A stretch of DNA of 64,000 bases from positions 248,001 through 312,000 of the forward strand of contig NZ_SLXW01000002.1 in NCBI RefSeq assembly GCF_004341085.1, written 5' to 3'. Source of the DNA: Sphingomonas sp. PP-CE-1G-424. Its GTDB lineage: Bacteria > Pseudomonadota > Alphaproteobacteria > Sphingomonadales > Sphingomonadaceae. The notes beneath the pieces were generated by a model. The model did no database searches. It was not told the DNA's origin and was given only the letters and a program-made list of their open reading frames with translations. The position numbers were made by a program, and so were the translations under genes. Positions 25,653-33,686 of the stretch are shown here, one piece after another (position 1 is the first letter of the stretch; the number at the start of each line of letters is the position of its first letter).

Positions 25653-26147
25653 ATGCCCAAGACCGCAATCGCCCTCGTCGCAGCCTTCGCCCTCGCGACT
25701 TCCGCATCGGCCCAGACCAGCGCACCCGAGTCGGCATCGACGCAAAATGGCCTTGGCGGTCTGGGTGGACTTGGCGGCTTGGGCGGCTTGCTCGGTGGTG
25801 CGTTGCCTAGCGTCGGATCGATCGGTGCCGGGAACGCGGCTGGCCTGCTCGGGTATTGCCTGAAGAACAATCTGCTCGGGCAGGGTGGTGCGCTTGGTGC
25901 GCTGACCGGTGGGCGGAATGCACCGCGAGCGGGCAGCACCGCGAAAGCCCCGGCGACCGGCGCGCAATCGATCCTCCAGCGACTGACCGGACGGCAAGAT
26001 GTGCAGACGTCGCCGGGCTATGCCGCCGGACAAGACGGCGAAGTGCAGGCGCCGAACGGGCAGGCGTTTTCGCTCGACGACCTCGGCGGGCAGGTGAAGA
26101 CGCGGATGTGCAGCATCGTCCTCAATCGGGCGAAGTCGTTCCTGTAG
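25653..26147 (+). CDS. DUF2501 family exported protein
   Basis: This is a 164-residue protein. A signal peptide (PKTAIALVAAFALATSASAQ) is followed by a Gly-Leu tract (repeated GGLGGL, residues 31-45). The family core comes next, NAAGLLGYCLKNNLLG near residue 60, and a C-terminal VKTRMCSIVLNRAKSFL. The two cysteines, about 85 residues apart, may form a disulfide in the periplasm. The length and layout match DUF2501, which includes E. coli YjjA; the function is unknown. The start at 25653 follows GGAGCTCCGTATC. A possible general-stress promoter lies just upstream. Confidence 0.75.
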   Translation: MPKTAIALVAAFALATSASAQTSAPESASTQNGLGGLGGLGGLGGLLGGALPSVGSIGAGNAAGLLGYCLKNNLLGQGGALGALTGGRNAPRAGSTAKAPATGAQSILQRLTGRQDVQTSPGYAAGQDGEVQAPNGQAFSLDDLGGQVKTRMCSIVLNRAKSFL

Positions 26148-26236
26148 GGGCAGTTACGGACCAAGGGCGGGGGGCGGCAACACGCGTAGCAGGTCGAGCT
26201 GCGTGCATCAGCAGCCCACTCGGTCCCGCCTACGTC

Positions 26237-26320
26237 CCGTCATCCTGACGAAAGTCAGGATCCAGAGTACCAAATGCAGCTCTTTGCGACCCTGGATCCT
26301 GACTTTCATCAGGATGACGG
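26237..26320. repeat. Palindromic repeat (GTCATCCTGACGAAAGTCAGGATC family), copy 1
   Basis: The arms CCGTCATCCTGACGAAAGTC and ACTTTCATCAGGATGACGG enclose a loop of about 30 nt that differs between copies. Each arm itself contains the hairpin TCCTGAC...GTCAGGA. Further copies are at 36601-36682 and 42721-42800. The 26148-26946 stretch holds this repeat, the candidate small RNA below, and otherwise nothing I can assign. Confidence 0.85.
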
Positions 26321-26590
26321 CGCAGGGGGGGCGCGCACTTGTGACGCTTCGGCTGCTGCAGCTTCGGCCCTATGCACGTTTGATTGCCTCGTCCTCGGCC
26401 GTAAAGCGGAACACAGGAGATGACCGGTGGGGAGGGAAAGCTAGCACCCGCTCGCCCGTGCCTGCCGATATCGTCAGCTAGGCGCAGTGGGAGCGGCTTC
26501 GAAGACGGCGGCATCGTTAGCTCACGCAATGTGGTCGTAAATGGCACCTGGATCGACCACCGCCGCCAACGACCACCCCACAAACGAAAA

Positions 26591-26627
26591 GAGGCTGCCG
26601 GATCGTCTCCCGACGACCCGACAACCT
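26591..26627 (-). terminator. Hairpin terminator of the candidate small RNA
   Basis: On the minus strand GAGGTTGTCGG pairs, with two C/A mismatches, with CCGGCAGCCTC. An inner CGTC/GACG stem lies between them, and CTTTTCG follows. The stem and T-run support an intrinsic terminator on the minus strand. Confidence 0.55.
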
Positions 26628-26738
26628 CCTGACATGGTCAGCGGCCGGAGAGCTCCAGCCCGGAGGACCATGCGTACCGCCTATCCTATGGACCACGTGT
26701 TGACTGGGAGAGGATACTCCCCACGCGGACCGGCGGAC

Positions 26739-26795
26739 TTAGCAGTGCGTCCCCCGAACGAACCGAACCGAACTCACTGCTGAACCATGAGACAT
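26739..26795 (-). CDS. Tiny ORF (18 residues) behind a perfect anti-16S Shine-Dalgarno sequence
   Basis: The start ATG at 26795 is preceded on the minus strand by AAAGGAGGTGATCC, which is complementary to the whole 3-prime end of 16S rRNA, with 1 nt before the ATG. The ORF reads MSHGSAVSSVRFVRGTHC and stops at 26739. A 7-bp stem (AGCAGTG/CACTGCT) spans the coding part. The extended complementarity is unusually long for a normal gene. It may encode a peptide, act as a leader, or serve as a ribosome-binding site mimic. No family is recognised. Confidence 0.4.
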   Translation of the reverse strand: MSHGSAVSSVRFVRGTHC

Positions 26796-26946
26796 CGGAT
26801 CACCTCCTTTCGCTTGTTGAAACAACGCGGCCAAGCCTGACCGCAACGCCAATGTGTGCCGACCGCGCCTGCTATACAAGCCTTGTTTTACGGAAGTTTT
26901 CGGGCAATCCTGTGCGACTGCCAGCCACCCGCTGACTCGATCGAAA

Positions 26947-27531
26947 TCAGCCGCGGCAATCCTCGGTGACGCGCTCGATCTCGGCCCAGGCGGGCACGAC
27001 GAGCGGCGGTAGGCCGGGCTGCTGGACGACGAACCGCCCGCGACTGAACCCCATCGCCTCCAGCAACGAGTCGTTCGGCATCAGCGCGGCCGCGACATAG
27101 GGCGGCGTGCCTCCGGTCGGCTGGACCGACACGGCGCGCGTCACGCTCGACGTGCGGATTGTCAGCGGCGTCGCCGTGCTCCCCGCGCGCGACAGATAGA
27201 TCGCGCGCGCAGCTGTATCGCAGCGCAGCGTGAGCGACGCATCGGCATTGGCCGGTCCGAACAGTGCGATCGAGCCGCGCGCATCGCGGCGATACACCCA
27301 TGTCCCAGGTGAATACAGCCAGTCGCGCCAATCGGCGGCGATCGGTACCGGGCGCGGCGCCGGCGCGGGGGGCCGCGCCACGGTGCGCGGCGGAGGCGGC
27401 GGTGCTTCAGCCCGCGGCGGCGGGACACAGCCGGCGATCGACGCGAGCGCCGCCAGGCCGGCAAGACGCGCCAGGACGCGGGGGCTGGCAAGCGATCGCA
27501 AGCCGACGAGGGAAGGGGACGGGGTGCGCAT
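26947..27531 (-). CDS. Proline-rich predicted lipoprotein
   Basis: This is a 194-residue protein with an N-terminal hydrophobic segment ending in a lipobox (LAALASIAGC). A Pro-rich linker (residues 36-62) then precedes a globular C-terminal part (DWRDWLYSPGTWVYRRD to PAWAEIERVTEDC) of strand-rich character. The sequence is like a common alphaproteobacterial group of unnamed periplasmic proteins; no function is known to me. The start at 27531 (MRTPSPS) was chosen because it gives a complete signal sequence. In-frame sequence further upstream would cross the divergent PRC-barrel gene. No strong Shine-Dalgarno sequence is seen. Confidence 0.65.
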   Translation of the reverse strand: MRTPSPSLVGLRSLASPRVLARLAGLAALASIAGCVPPPRAEAPPPPPRTVARPPAPAPRPVPIAADWRDWLYSPGTWVYRRDARGSIALFGPANADASLTLRCDTAARAIYLSRAGSTATPLTIRTSSVTRAVSVQPTGGTPPYVAAALMPNDSLLEAMGFSRGRFVVQQPGLPPLVVPAWAEIERVTEDCRG

Positions 27532-27588
27532 CGCATCGCTATGCGGCACGCCCGGCGGCCGCTCAAGTACGACGAAGCGCGCTAGCCG

Positions 27589-27614
27589 GGAACCGCCGCA
27601 CGGTGATACCGGTT
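27589..27614 (+). promoter_or_regulatory. Possible EcfG-type promoter of the PRC-barrel gene
   Basis: GGAACC starts at 27589 and GGTT lies 17 nt after GGAAC, at 27611-27614. The same arrangement occurs at 40941-40966. It lies about 30 bp before the start at 27644 and resembles the GGAAC-N16/17-CGTT general-stress promoter except for GGTT in place of CGTT. Confidence 0.4.
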
Positions 27615-27643
27615 CAGCGACGGAAGAAATCAGGAGAACGTCC

Positions 27644-28021
27644 ATGTCCGACACCGCCGCCCAGACCCCCACCCAGCTGCTCGTCCAGTCGAACATCTCC
27701 GGCACGATGAAGGTCGAGAGCCGCGATGGCGACAACGTCGGCTCGGTCCACGCGTTCATGGTCCACAAGGGCACCGGCCGCGTCACGCATGCCGTGCTCA
27801 GCCTCGGCGGCTTCCTCGGCATGGGCAAGAGCTTCTACCCGCTGCCGTTCTCGCTGCTCCAGTTCGACGCGGTCCGCGACCTCTACGTCGTCACGATCGA
27901 CAAGCGCGTCCTCGAAGGCGGCCCCAGTTGGGCGAACAACGCACCGGTGTTTGATCAGGCCTATGCCGACCGTGTGGCAAGCTATTACGGATCGAGCAGC
28001 GAGGATCTCGTCGTCGGCTGA
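27644..28021 (+). CDS. PRC-barrel domain protein
   Basis: This is a 125-residue protein with a PRC-barrel fold (about residues 18-95: GTMKVESRDGDNVGSVHAFMVHKGTGRVTHAVLSLGGFLGMGKSFYPLPFSLL). The same fold occurs in the photosynthetic reaction centre H subunit and in RimM. Stand-alone members are small cytoplasmic proteins often induced by stress in alphaproteobacteria. The start at 27644 follows AGGAGAACGTCC. It has no operon partner; the gene on the other side is divergent. A possible EcfG-type promoter supports a stress role, which is inferred. Confidence 0.82.
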   Translation: MSDTAAQTPTQLLVQSNISGTMKVESRDGDNVGSVHAFMVHKGTGRVTHAVLSLGGFLGMGKSFYPLPFSLLQFDAVRDLYVVTIDKRVLEGGPSWANNAPVFDQAYADRVASYYGSSSEDLVVG

Positions 28022-28029
28022 GCCCTGCG

Positions 28030-29616
28030 CTACCCTTGGTCGATGCTGAATATTTCGCCATCGTCGTCGACGATATAGGCCTGACCATCGCTGGCGACGC
28101 CGAACGAAACCGGGCGATCGATCGTGCCTTGATCGGGCGCAAAATCCTCGTTGCGCCGCTCCAGCATCGGCCCCTCGATCGTCCCGGCACGGCGCAGTGG
28201 ATCGGCGGGCGTCGTGAACAGGGCGCCGTTGCGATCGGCGAAGACATAGACGCCCGAGAGCGAGGCGATCGTTGGCGACCCCACGAATCCGCCGACGATC
28301 GCTTGGCCGAAGCGCGTACCGCCGGTGTGCGGATATTGGATCGACGGGTCTACGATGTCGGCCGGAGGGGTGCCGTGGACGATCTTGGTCCCTTCCTTGA
28401 ACGGCCAGCCGAAATTCGTCACGGGCGCGCCGAGCGGCAGGAAGTCGACCTCCTCGGCGACATCCTGTCCGCTGTCTGCGATCAGCAGGCCACCGCTATA
28501 ATACGCGCCGCCGTTCGGATTTCGCAGGCCTTTCGCGATCGCCGAAACCAGGAAGAACTGCGGAGAGGCTCCGGCATAGGGATCCGGATTGTTCGTCACG
28601 CGAAGGATCTTCCCCAATCGGGACGATGAGTCCTGCGCGCTGCCAGCCGGGTCGCCTGCGCCACCGGCATCGCCCGTCGCGATGATCAGGTTGCCGGCGT
28701 CGTAGCCCAGCCAACCCCCGCCGGGATATTGAGGCGCGGACACTGCCAGCAGCGGACCGCTATTATCCGGGACAGTCGGCCCCGCTTGGTTGCGGAGATA
28801 GCGCTGAACGATCAGGAACCCGTTGGGGTTCGTGAACATCACGTGGAAGATGCCGGTGGTGGTAAACGTCGGCGCAACCGCCAGTGCGATCATCCCGCGG
28901 TCGCCGGTTCCGACATTGGCGACCTGATAGAACAACGTCCGCGCACCCGTCTGCGGGTTCAAATCGTAAATCGCGCCGGATCGTTCCGCGACCAGCATCC
29001 GCGTCGCACTCAGGCTGGCGATCGCGACGGGGTGGATGAAACCGGTTGCGACACGGTGGACGGCGATTCCCTCCTTGCTGTTCGTCACGGTGACCTGAAG
29101 GGCGATCGTGCTGGTTGCCTGACCGTCGCTTGCGGTCAGCTGGACCAGATAGACGTTGTTTCCGTCGAGGTCGGTCGGCAATCCAAAATTCGGCGGTGCC
29201 ACGAAGCCGAGCTGGCCGGTTCCGTTCAGCGTGAACTTCGCGGCATCCACGCCGCCGCTGATCGCGTAGGCGACCGGGGCGCCCTCGGGATCGGTTGCAG
29301 CAGCCTGATAGACGATGGCCGTCGTATTCTCGACCACGCTCACCGCATTGGCCGATGTGAAGACCGGGGGCGCGTTCACGGGAGCGGGGGTCGGCGTCGG
29401 GGCCGTGGGAACGGTCGGCGAACTTGCCGAATCGCTACCGTCACAGGCCGTCAGCAGTAAGGCCGCGATCGGCGCCGTGATCGCGGCAACTGCTGCCCAC
29501 GGACGCGATGCGCCGCGCGAACGCGCGACGGCTTTGATGGTAGCGATAATCGTTACTCCCCAGAACCCGGCCCCCGCCGGATGAGCGACGCTACCGTGGA
29601 TCCGGGCGGACGCCAA
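28030..29616 (-). CDS. PQQ-dependent sugar dehydrogenase-like lipoprotein with cadherin-like N-terminal domain
   Basis: This is up to 528 residues. A signal with lipobox (ALLLTAC) is followed by a Thr/Pro linker and one cadherin/Ig-like repeat (PPVFTSANAVSVVENTTAIVYQAAATDPEGAPVAYAISGG). A six-bladed beta-propeller of the soluble glucose dehydrogenase/Yli1 type completes it (GFIHPVAIA, GDRGMIALAVAP, AKGLRNPNGG, VFADRNGALF). It probably acts in the periplasm as a sugar dehydrogenase or propeller protein. The start is uncertain: a TTG at 29616 is used, and the real start may be closer to the signal (an ATT after GGGGAGTAACG). It follows uvrB with a 27-bp gap. Confidence 0.75.
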   Translation of the reverse strand: MASARIHGSVAHPAGAGFWGVTIIATIKAVARSRGASRPWAAVAAITAPIAALLLTACDGSDSASSPTVPTAPTPTPAPVNAPPVFTSANAVSVVENTTAIVYQAAATDPEGAPVAYAISGGVDAAKFTLNGTGQLGFVAPPNFGLPTDLDGNNVYLVQLTASDGQATSTIALQVTVTNSKEGIAVHRVATGFIHPVAIASLSATRMLVAERSGAIYDLNPQTGARTLFYQVANVGTGDRGMIALAVAPTFTTTGIFHVMFTNPNGFLIVQRYLRNQAGPTVPDNSGPLLAVSAPQYPGGGWLGYDAGNLIIATGDAGGAGDPAGSAQDSSSRLGKILRVTNNPDPYAGASPQFFLVSAIAKGLRNPNGGAYYSGGLLIADSGQDVAEEVDFLPLGAPVTNFGWPFKEGTKIVHGTPPADIVDPSIQYPHTGGTRFGQAIVGGFVGSPTIASLSGVYVFADRNGALFTTPADPLRRAGTIEGPMLERRNEDFAPDQGTIDRPVSFGVASDGQAYIVDDDGEIFSIDQG

Positions 29617-29643
29617 GGGGCGGGGCGACCGAAGTTCGACCGA

Positions 29644-31842
29644 TTATCGCGACCGCAATCCCCCCATCCGCATCTTCTGGCTTTTGCCGTAGCGCGTCTT
29701 TCGCGTGCCCGGCTTGCCCTCGTTAGAGCGCCCCATGACCGGCGCTTTCTGCTGGTCGACCGGGAGGCCGAGCTCCTCGTTCTCCAGCTGGCGGATCTCG
29801 TCGCGCAATCGCCCGGCGGTCTCGAACTCGAGATCGCTCGCGGCCTTACGCATCTGCTTTTCGAGATCCTCGATGTACGCGCGCAGATTGTGCCCGACCA
29901 TGTGCGGGCGGTCTTCGTCGATCGGGATCGTCACCTGATCCTGGCTCGCGACGTGTGCGATGATGTCGCCGATGTTGCGGCGGATCGTCGTCGGGGTGAT
30001 GCCGTGTTCGGTGTTGTACGCGACCTGCTTCTCGCGACGGCGCGACGTCTCGTTCATCGCGCGCTCCATCGATCCGGTGACGCGGTCGGCGTACAGGATC
30101 ACGCGGCCGTCGACGTTGCGCGCGGCGCGGCCGATCGTCTGGATCAGCGACGTCTCGGAGCGCAGGAAGCCCTCCTTGTCCGCATCGAGGATCGCGACGA
30201 GCCCGCATTCGGGGATGTCGAGCCCCTCGCGCAACAGGTTGATGCCGATCAGCACGTCGTAGACGCCGAGACGGAGATCTCTGATAAGTTCGATGCGTTC
30301 CAGCGTTTCGACGTCGCTGTGCATGTAGCGGACTTTTATCCCCGCCTCGTGCATGTATTCAGTCAGGTCTTCGGCCATCCTTTTGGTCAGGGTGGTGACT
30401 AGGGTGCGGTAGCCGAGCGCGGTCGTTTTGCCGACTTCGACGATCAGGTCCTGGACCTGTTCCTCGACCGGCTTGATCTCGACGGGCGGATCGATCAGCC
30501 CGGTCGGACGGATGACCTGTTCGGCGAACACGCCGCCGGTCTGCTCCATCTCCCAACTGCCCGGGGTTGCCGAGACATAGGTCGTCGGCGGCCGCATCGC
30601 GTCCCATTCGTTGAAGCGCAGCGGGCGATTGTCGATCGCACTCGGCAGGCGGAAGCCGTATTCGGCGAGCGTCAGTTTGCGACGATGATCGCCGCGCGAC
30701 ATGCCGTTGATCTGGCCGATCGTGACGTGGCTCTCGTCGACGAACAGCAAAGCGTTGTCCGGGAGATATTCGAACAGCGTCGGCGGCGGCTCGCCCGGCA
30801 TGCGGCCGGTGAGGAAGCGGCTGTAATTCTCGATCCCCGCGCAGGAGCCGGTCGCGGCGATCATTTCCAGATCGAAGTTCGTGCGCTGCTCCAGCCGCTG
30901 CGCCTCCAACAGCTTGCCCTCCAGCACCAGCTCCTTCAGCCGCTCGGCGAGCTCGTGCTTGATCGCCTCGCCCGCCTGCTTGAGCGTCGGGCCGGGCGTC
31001 ACGTAATGCGAGTTCGCATACACCCGCACCGAGTTCAGCGACGCGACCTTCTTGCCGGTCAGCGGATCGAACTCGATGATCTCCTCGATATCGTCGCCGA
31101 AGAACGAGATGCGCCACGCGCTGTCCTCGTAATGCGACGGGAAGATCTCCAGCGTGTCGCCCTTCACGCGGAAATTGCCGCGCTGGAACGCCGCGTCGTT
31201 GCGCTTGTACTGGAGCGCGACGAGCTTTCGCACGATCTCGCGCTGGTCGACCGTCGTGCCCTTCTTGAGGTCGAAGATCATCGCCGAATACGTCTCGACC
31301 GAGCCGATACCGTACAGGCACGACACCGACGCGACGATGATCACGTCGTCGCGTTCGAGCAATGCGCGGGTGGCGGAATGCCGCATCCGGTCGATCGACT
31401 CGTTGGTCGAGGATTCCTTCTCGATGTAGGTGTCGGAGCGCGCGACATACGCCTCGGGCTGGTAATAATCGTAATAGCTAACGAAATATTCGACCGCGTT
31501 GTTGGGGAAGAACGACTTCATCTCGCCGTACAACTGCGCGGCCAGGATCTTGTTCGGCGCGAGGATCAGCGCGGGGCGCTGGACGCGGTTGATGACGCTG
31601 GCCATCGTGAAGGTCTTGCCCGAGCCGGTGACGCCGAGCAGCACCTGGTCCTTCTCGCCGTCGCCGATCGCTGAGACGAGTTCGGCGATCGCAGTGGGCT
31701 GGTCGCCCGCGGGTTCATACTCGCTGACGAGGTTGAACCGCTTGCCGCCCTCGACCTTGTCGGGACGCGCGGTCGGGCGGTGCGGGACGAAGCTTTCGCC
31801 GGTTTCGGGCTCGGCGAGACTGGTGCGGATCTGAATGGCCAT
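29644..31842 (-). CDS. uvrB: Excinuclease ABC subunit B
   Basis: This is a 732-residue nucleotide excision repair helicase-like subunit that verifies damage with UvrA and recruits UvrC. Walker A (GVTGSGKT) is near residue 69, and the DNA-inserting beta hairpin region ([11 protein letters not shown]) is near 122. DEAD-like DESH ([11 protein letters not shown]) is near 370. Helicase motif VI lies in [19 protein letters not shown], and a C-terminal UVR domain ([32 protein letters not shown]) is near 665. The C-terminal basic tail is short. The start at 31842 (MAIQIRTS) follows the line of the family with an N-terminal extension of about 30 residues. Confidence 0.97.
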   Translation of the reverse strand: MAIQIRTSLAEPETGESFVPHRPTARPDKVEGGKRFNLVSEYEPAGDQPTAIAELVSAIGDGEKDQVLLGVTGSGKTFTMASVINRVQRPALILAPNKILAAQLYGEMKSFFPNNAVEYFVSYYDYYQPEAYVARSDTYIEKESSTNESIDRMRHSATRALLERDDVIIVASVSCLYGIGSVETYSAMIFDLKKGTTVDQREIVRKLVALQYKRNDAAFQRGNFRVKGDTLEIFPSHYEDSAWRISFFGDDIEEIIEFDPLTGKKVASLNSVRVYANSHYVTPGPTLKQAGEAIKHELAERLKELVLEGKLLEAQRLEQRTNFDLEMIAATGSCAGIENYSRFLTGRMPGEPPPTLFEYLPDNALLFVDESHVTIGQINGMSRGDHRRKLTLAEYGFRLPSAIDNRPLRFNEWDAMRPPTTYVSATPGSWEMEQTGGVFAEQVIRPTGLIDPPVEIKPVEEQVQDLIVEVGKTTALGYRTLVTTLTKRMAEDLTEYMHEAGIKVRYMHSDVETLERIELIRDLRLGVYDVLIGINLLREGLDIPECGLVAILDADKEGFLRSETSLIQTIGRAARNVDGRVILYADRVTGSMERAMNETSRRREKQVAYNTEHGITPTTIRRNIGDIIAHVASQDQVTIPIDEDRPHMVGHNLRAYIEDLEKQMRKAASDLEFETAGRLRDEIRQLENEELGLPVDQQKAPVMGRSNEGKPGTRKTRYGKSQKMRMGGLRSR

Positions 31843-32008
31843 CGAGGGGGAATATGGGGAACATACGGTGAGTCGGCAACGGCCACGGGACCTGTTTGGG
31901 CGATGCCAAGTTTAGCTGTTGTTGACCCGTCCGGCTCGCGCCCATAATGCGACCGTTTCGCAAGCCATCGATCCGCCAGCGCCCGCGCGCAGGCCAAGGA
32001 ATAGACGC

Positions 32009-32839
32009 ATGACCGCCCCGACCGTCGAAGCAACCCGCGCGCCCGCGCTGATCCCCGAGACCCCCGCGTTCCTCAACGCCAAGGTGCTGTGGGTACGTCA
32101 CTGGAACGAACATCTGTTCAGCTTCGCGATCGAGCGGCCCTCGACCTTCCGTTTCCGCTCGGGCGAGTTCGTGATGATCGGTCTTCCCCAGGAAGGCGGC
32201 AAGCCGATCATGCGCGCCTATTCGATCGCTTCCCCGCATTATTCGGAGGAACTGGAGTTCCTGTCGATCAAGGTCGAAGACGGTCCGCTGACCTCGAAGC
32301 TCCAGCTGATCCAGCCTGGCGACGAGGTGTATCTCGGCAAGAAGCCGACGGGCACGTTGGTGCTCGACGCGCTGCTGCCGGGGAAGCGGTTGTTCATGTT
32401 CTCGACCGGCACCGGCCTCGCGCCGTTCCTCAGCCTGATGCGCGACCCCGACGTCTATGCTGCGTATGAGCAGGTGATCGTCGTGCACAGCGTGCGCCGC
32501 GTGAGCGATCTCGCCTATCACGACGAGATGGTCGGGCTGCTCTCGGAGGATCCGCTGATCGCCGACGAGGCGCAGACGCAGTTCCACTACATCCCGACCG
32601 TGACGCGCGAGCCGTTCCGCACCACGCGGCGGATCGGCGCGCTGATCGAGGATGCGTCGCTGTTCGGCCACCCGGTCCGCGGCGAGCAGAAGCTCAACCC
32701 CGAGACCGACCGCGCGATGCTGTGCGGCTCGACCGAGATGATCAAGGAGTTCGCGGTGATGCTCGAGGCGAATGGCTTCGAGGAGGGCGCGAACTCGAAG
32801 CCGGGTACGTTCGTGATCGAGCGCGCTTTCGTCGGGTAA
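32009..32839 (+). CDS. fpr: Ferredoxin-NADP reductase
   Basis: This is a 276-residue FAD enzyme of the bacterial (subclass I/Fpr) type that exchanges electrons between NADPH and ferredoxin or flavodoxin. FAD contacts are in RAYSIASPHYSEELEFL near residue 72, the segment GTLVLDALLPG near 114, and NADP-site GTGLAPFLSLMRDP near 130. LCGSTEMIKEF is near 232. The C-terminus NSKPGTFVIERAFVG follows the alphaproteobacterial pattern. The start at 32009 follows AAGGAATAGACGC; an upstream in-frame ATG is not family-like. It is divergent from uvrB and probably monocistronic. Confidence 0.9.
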   Translation: MTAPTVEATRAPALIPETPAFLNAKVLWVRHWNEHLFSFAIERPSTFRFRSGEFVMIGLPQEGGKPIMRAYSIASPHYSEELEFLSIKVEDGPLTSKLQLIQPGDEVYLGKKPTGTLVLDALLPGKRLFMFSTGTGLAPFLSLMRDPDVYAAYEQVIVVHSVRRVSDLAYHDEMVGLLSEDPLIADEAQTQFHYIPTVTREPFRTTRRIGALIEDASLFGHPVRGEQKLNPETDRAMLCGSTEMIKEFAVMLEANGFEEGANSKPGTFVIERAFVG

Positions 32840-32854
32840 TCCACGACCGCAACG

Positions 32855-32954
32855 CTAGCTGTTCCCCCGCGAACGCGGGGCCCAGGGATTACATCACTGC
32901 CGCATGCCGGGAGGGTTCGGGCCTGGACCCCCGCCTTCGCGGGGGAACAGCTAG
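32855..32954. repeat. Palindromic repeat (GTTCCCCCGCGAAGGCGGGG family)
   Basis: The outer arms CTAGCTGTTCCCCCGCG and CGCGGGGGAACAGCTAG are perfect reverse complements around about 65 nt. It lies after fpr and may end its transcription. Confidence 0.8.
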
Positions 32955-33009
32955 TTGCGTCCCCGCGTAACCCTCCGATATCGCTCCTTATTCATAAGAG
33001 GAGAGACCC

Positions 33010-33396
33010 ATGATCGGTTACGCGACGCTCGGCACCAACGACATCGATTCGGCGCTCGCGTTCTACGATGCGCTGTTCGCGACGGTCGGCGGCAAGCGCC
33101 TGATGCAAATGCCTGACGCGCGCCAGTTGACCTTCTACGGCGCGGGCCCCGGCAAGCCGATGCTGGTGATCGGCAAGCCCTATGACGGCGCAGCCGCGAC
33201 CGCGGGCAATGGCACGATGGTCGCGTTGGCAGCGGATTCGCGCGAGCAGGTCGACCAGGTCTACGCCAAGGCGATCGAACTGGGCGGTGCCGACGAAGGT
33301 GCTCCTGGCACGCGTGGCCCTGAGGAAATGGGTTTCTACGGCGCGTATTTCCGCGATCCGGACGGCAACAAGCTCTGCGTGTTCAAGATGGGGTGA
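33010..33396 (+). CDS. VOC (glyoxalase/bleomycin-resistance fold) family protein
   Basis: This is a 128-residue single vicinal-oxygen-chelate domain. It starts MIGYATLGTNDIDSALAFYDALF and ends FYGAYFRDPDGNKLCVFKMG, the two beta-alpha-beta repeats of the fold with the metal-site acidic motif RDPDGNK at the end. Members include lyases, dioxygenases and resistance proteins, so the reaction is not known. The start at 33010 follows AGGAGAGACCC. It stands between two palindromic repeats with no operon partner. Confidence 0.8.
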   Translation: MIGYATLGTNDIDSALAFYDALFATVGGKRLMQMPDARQLTFYGAGPGKPMLVIGKPYDGAAATAGNGTMVALAADSREQVDQVYAKAIELGGADEGAPGTRGPEEMGFYGAYFRDPDGNKLCVFKMG

Positions 33397-33439
33397 AGTG
33401 CATGCTGGGTTCGGCGCCTATCGCGTCCGAGCGGGTACA

Positions 33440-33543
33440 CCTCCCCGGCGAAGGCCGGGGCCCAGTTGGGGAACGTCGCTAACTTAACGCGGTCTTTCGT
33501 TACTGCGACCTTTCCAACTGGGCCCCGGCCTTCGCCGGGGTGG
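33440..33543. repeat. Palindromic repeat (CCACCCCGGCGAAGGCCGGGG family)
   Basis: CCCCGGCGAAGGCCGGGG at the left is answered by CCCCGGCCTTCGCCGGGG at the right, with inner arms CCCAGTTGGGGA and TCCAACTGGG. The loop between the inner arms is about 35 nt. Confidence 0.8.
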
Positions 33544-33579
33544 TCGGATGTGGAGCCGGCGTTACGCTTCTCTCTCGTT

Positions 33580-33632
33580 GTCTCCCGCGAAGGCGGGAGC
33601 CCAGTCTGGGTCCCCGCCTTTGCGGGGAAACA
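33580..33632. repeat. Short palindromic repeat (GTTCCCCCGCGAAGGCGGGG family)
   Basis: TGTCTCCCGCGAAGGCGGGA, then GCCCAGTCTGGGT, then CCCCGCCTTTGCGGGGAAAC. It lies 36 bp after the previous repeat and 54 bp before the convergent end of the next gene. Confidence 0.75.
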
Positions 33633-33686
33633 GGCTTACTTGGTCGCAGGGGATACCCGCCGAACAGCTTCGGGGTGGCGGAGGAA

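Larger units (their letters stand above)
26588..26865 (-). ncRNA. Candidate structured small RNA with a tiny ORF
   Basis: On the minus strand a TATAGC -10-like box (26877-26872) precedes about 275 nt of DNA without a long ORF. The region contains an optimal Shine-Dalgarno sequence and tiny ORF (26739-26795), a GCAGTG/CACTGC stem around that ORF, a GGGGAG/CTCCC hairpin, and a final hairpin with a short T-run (26591-26627, then CTCTTTTCG). The -35 box is weak. Downstream on this strand is only the convergent DUF2501 gene, so the RNA does not look like a leader of a larger operon. Confidence 0.4.

Noticed and set aside
26797..26810. GGATCACCTCCTTT on the plus strand as a 16S rRNA 3-prime end fragment
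   Set aside because: The preceding plus-strand sequence shows no 16S helix 45 or other rRNA similarity. The better reading is a Shine-Dalgarno sequence for a tiny ORF on the minus strand.
27589..27620. RpoH-type heat-shock promoter for the PRC-barrel gene
   Set aside because: No CTTGAA-type -35 with a matching -10 is present; the GGAAC pattern fits EcfG better.
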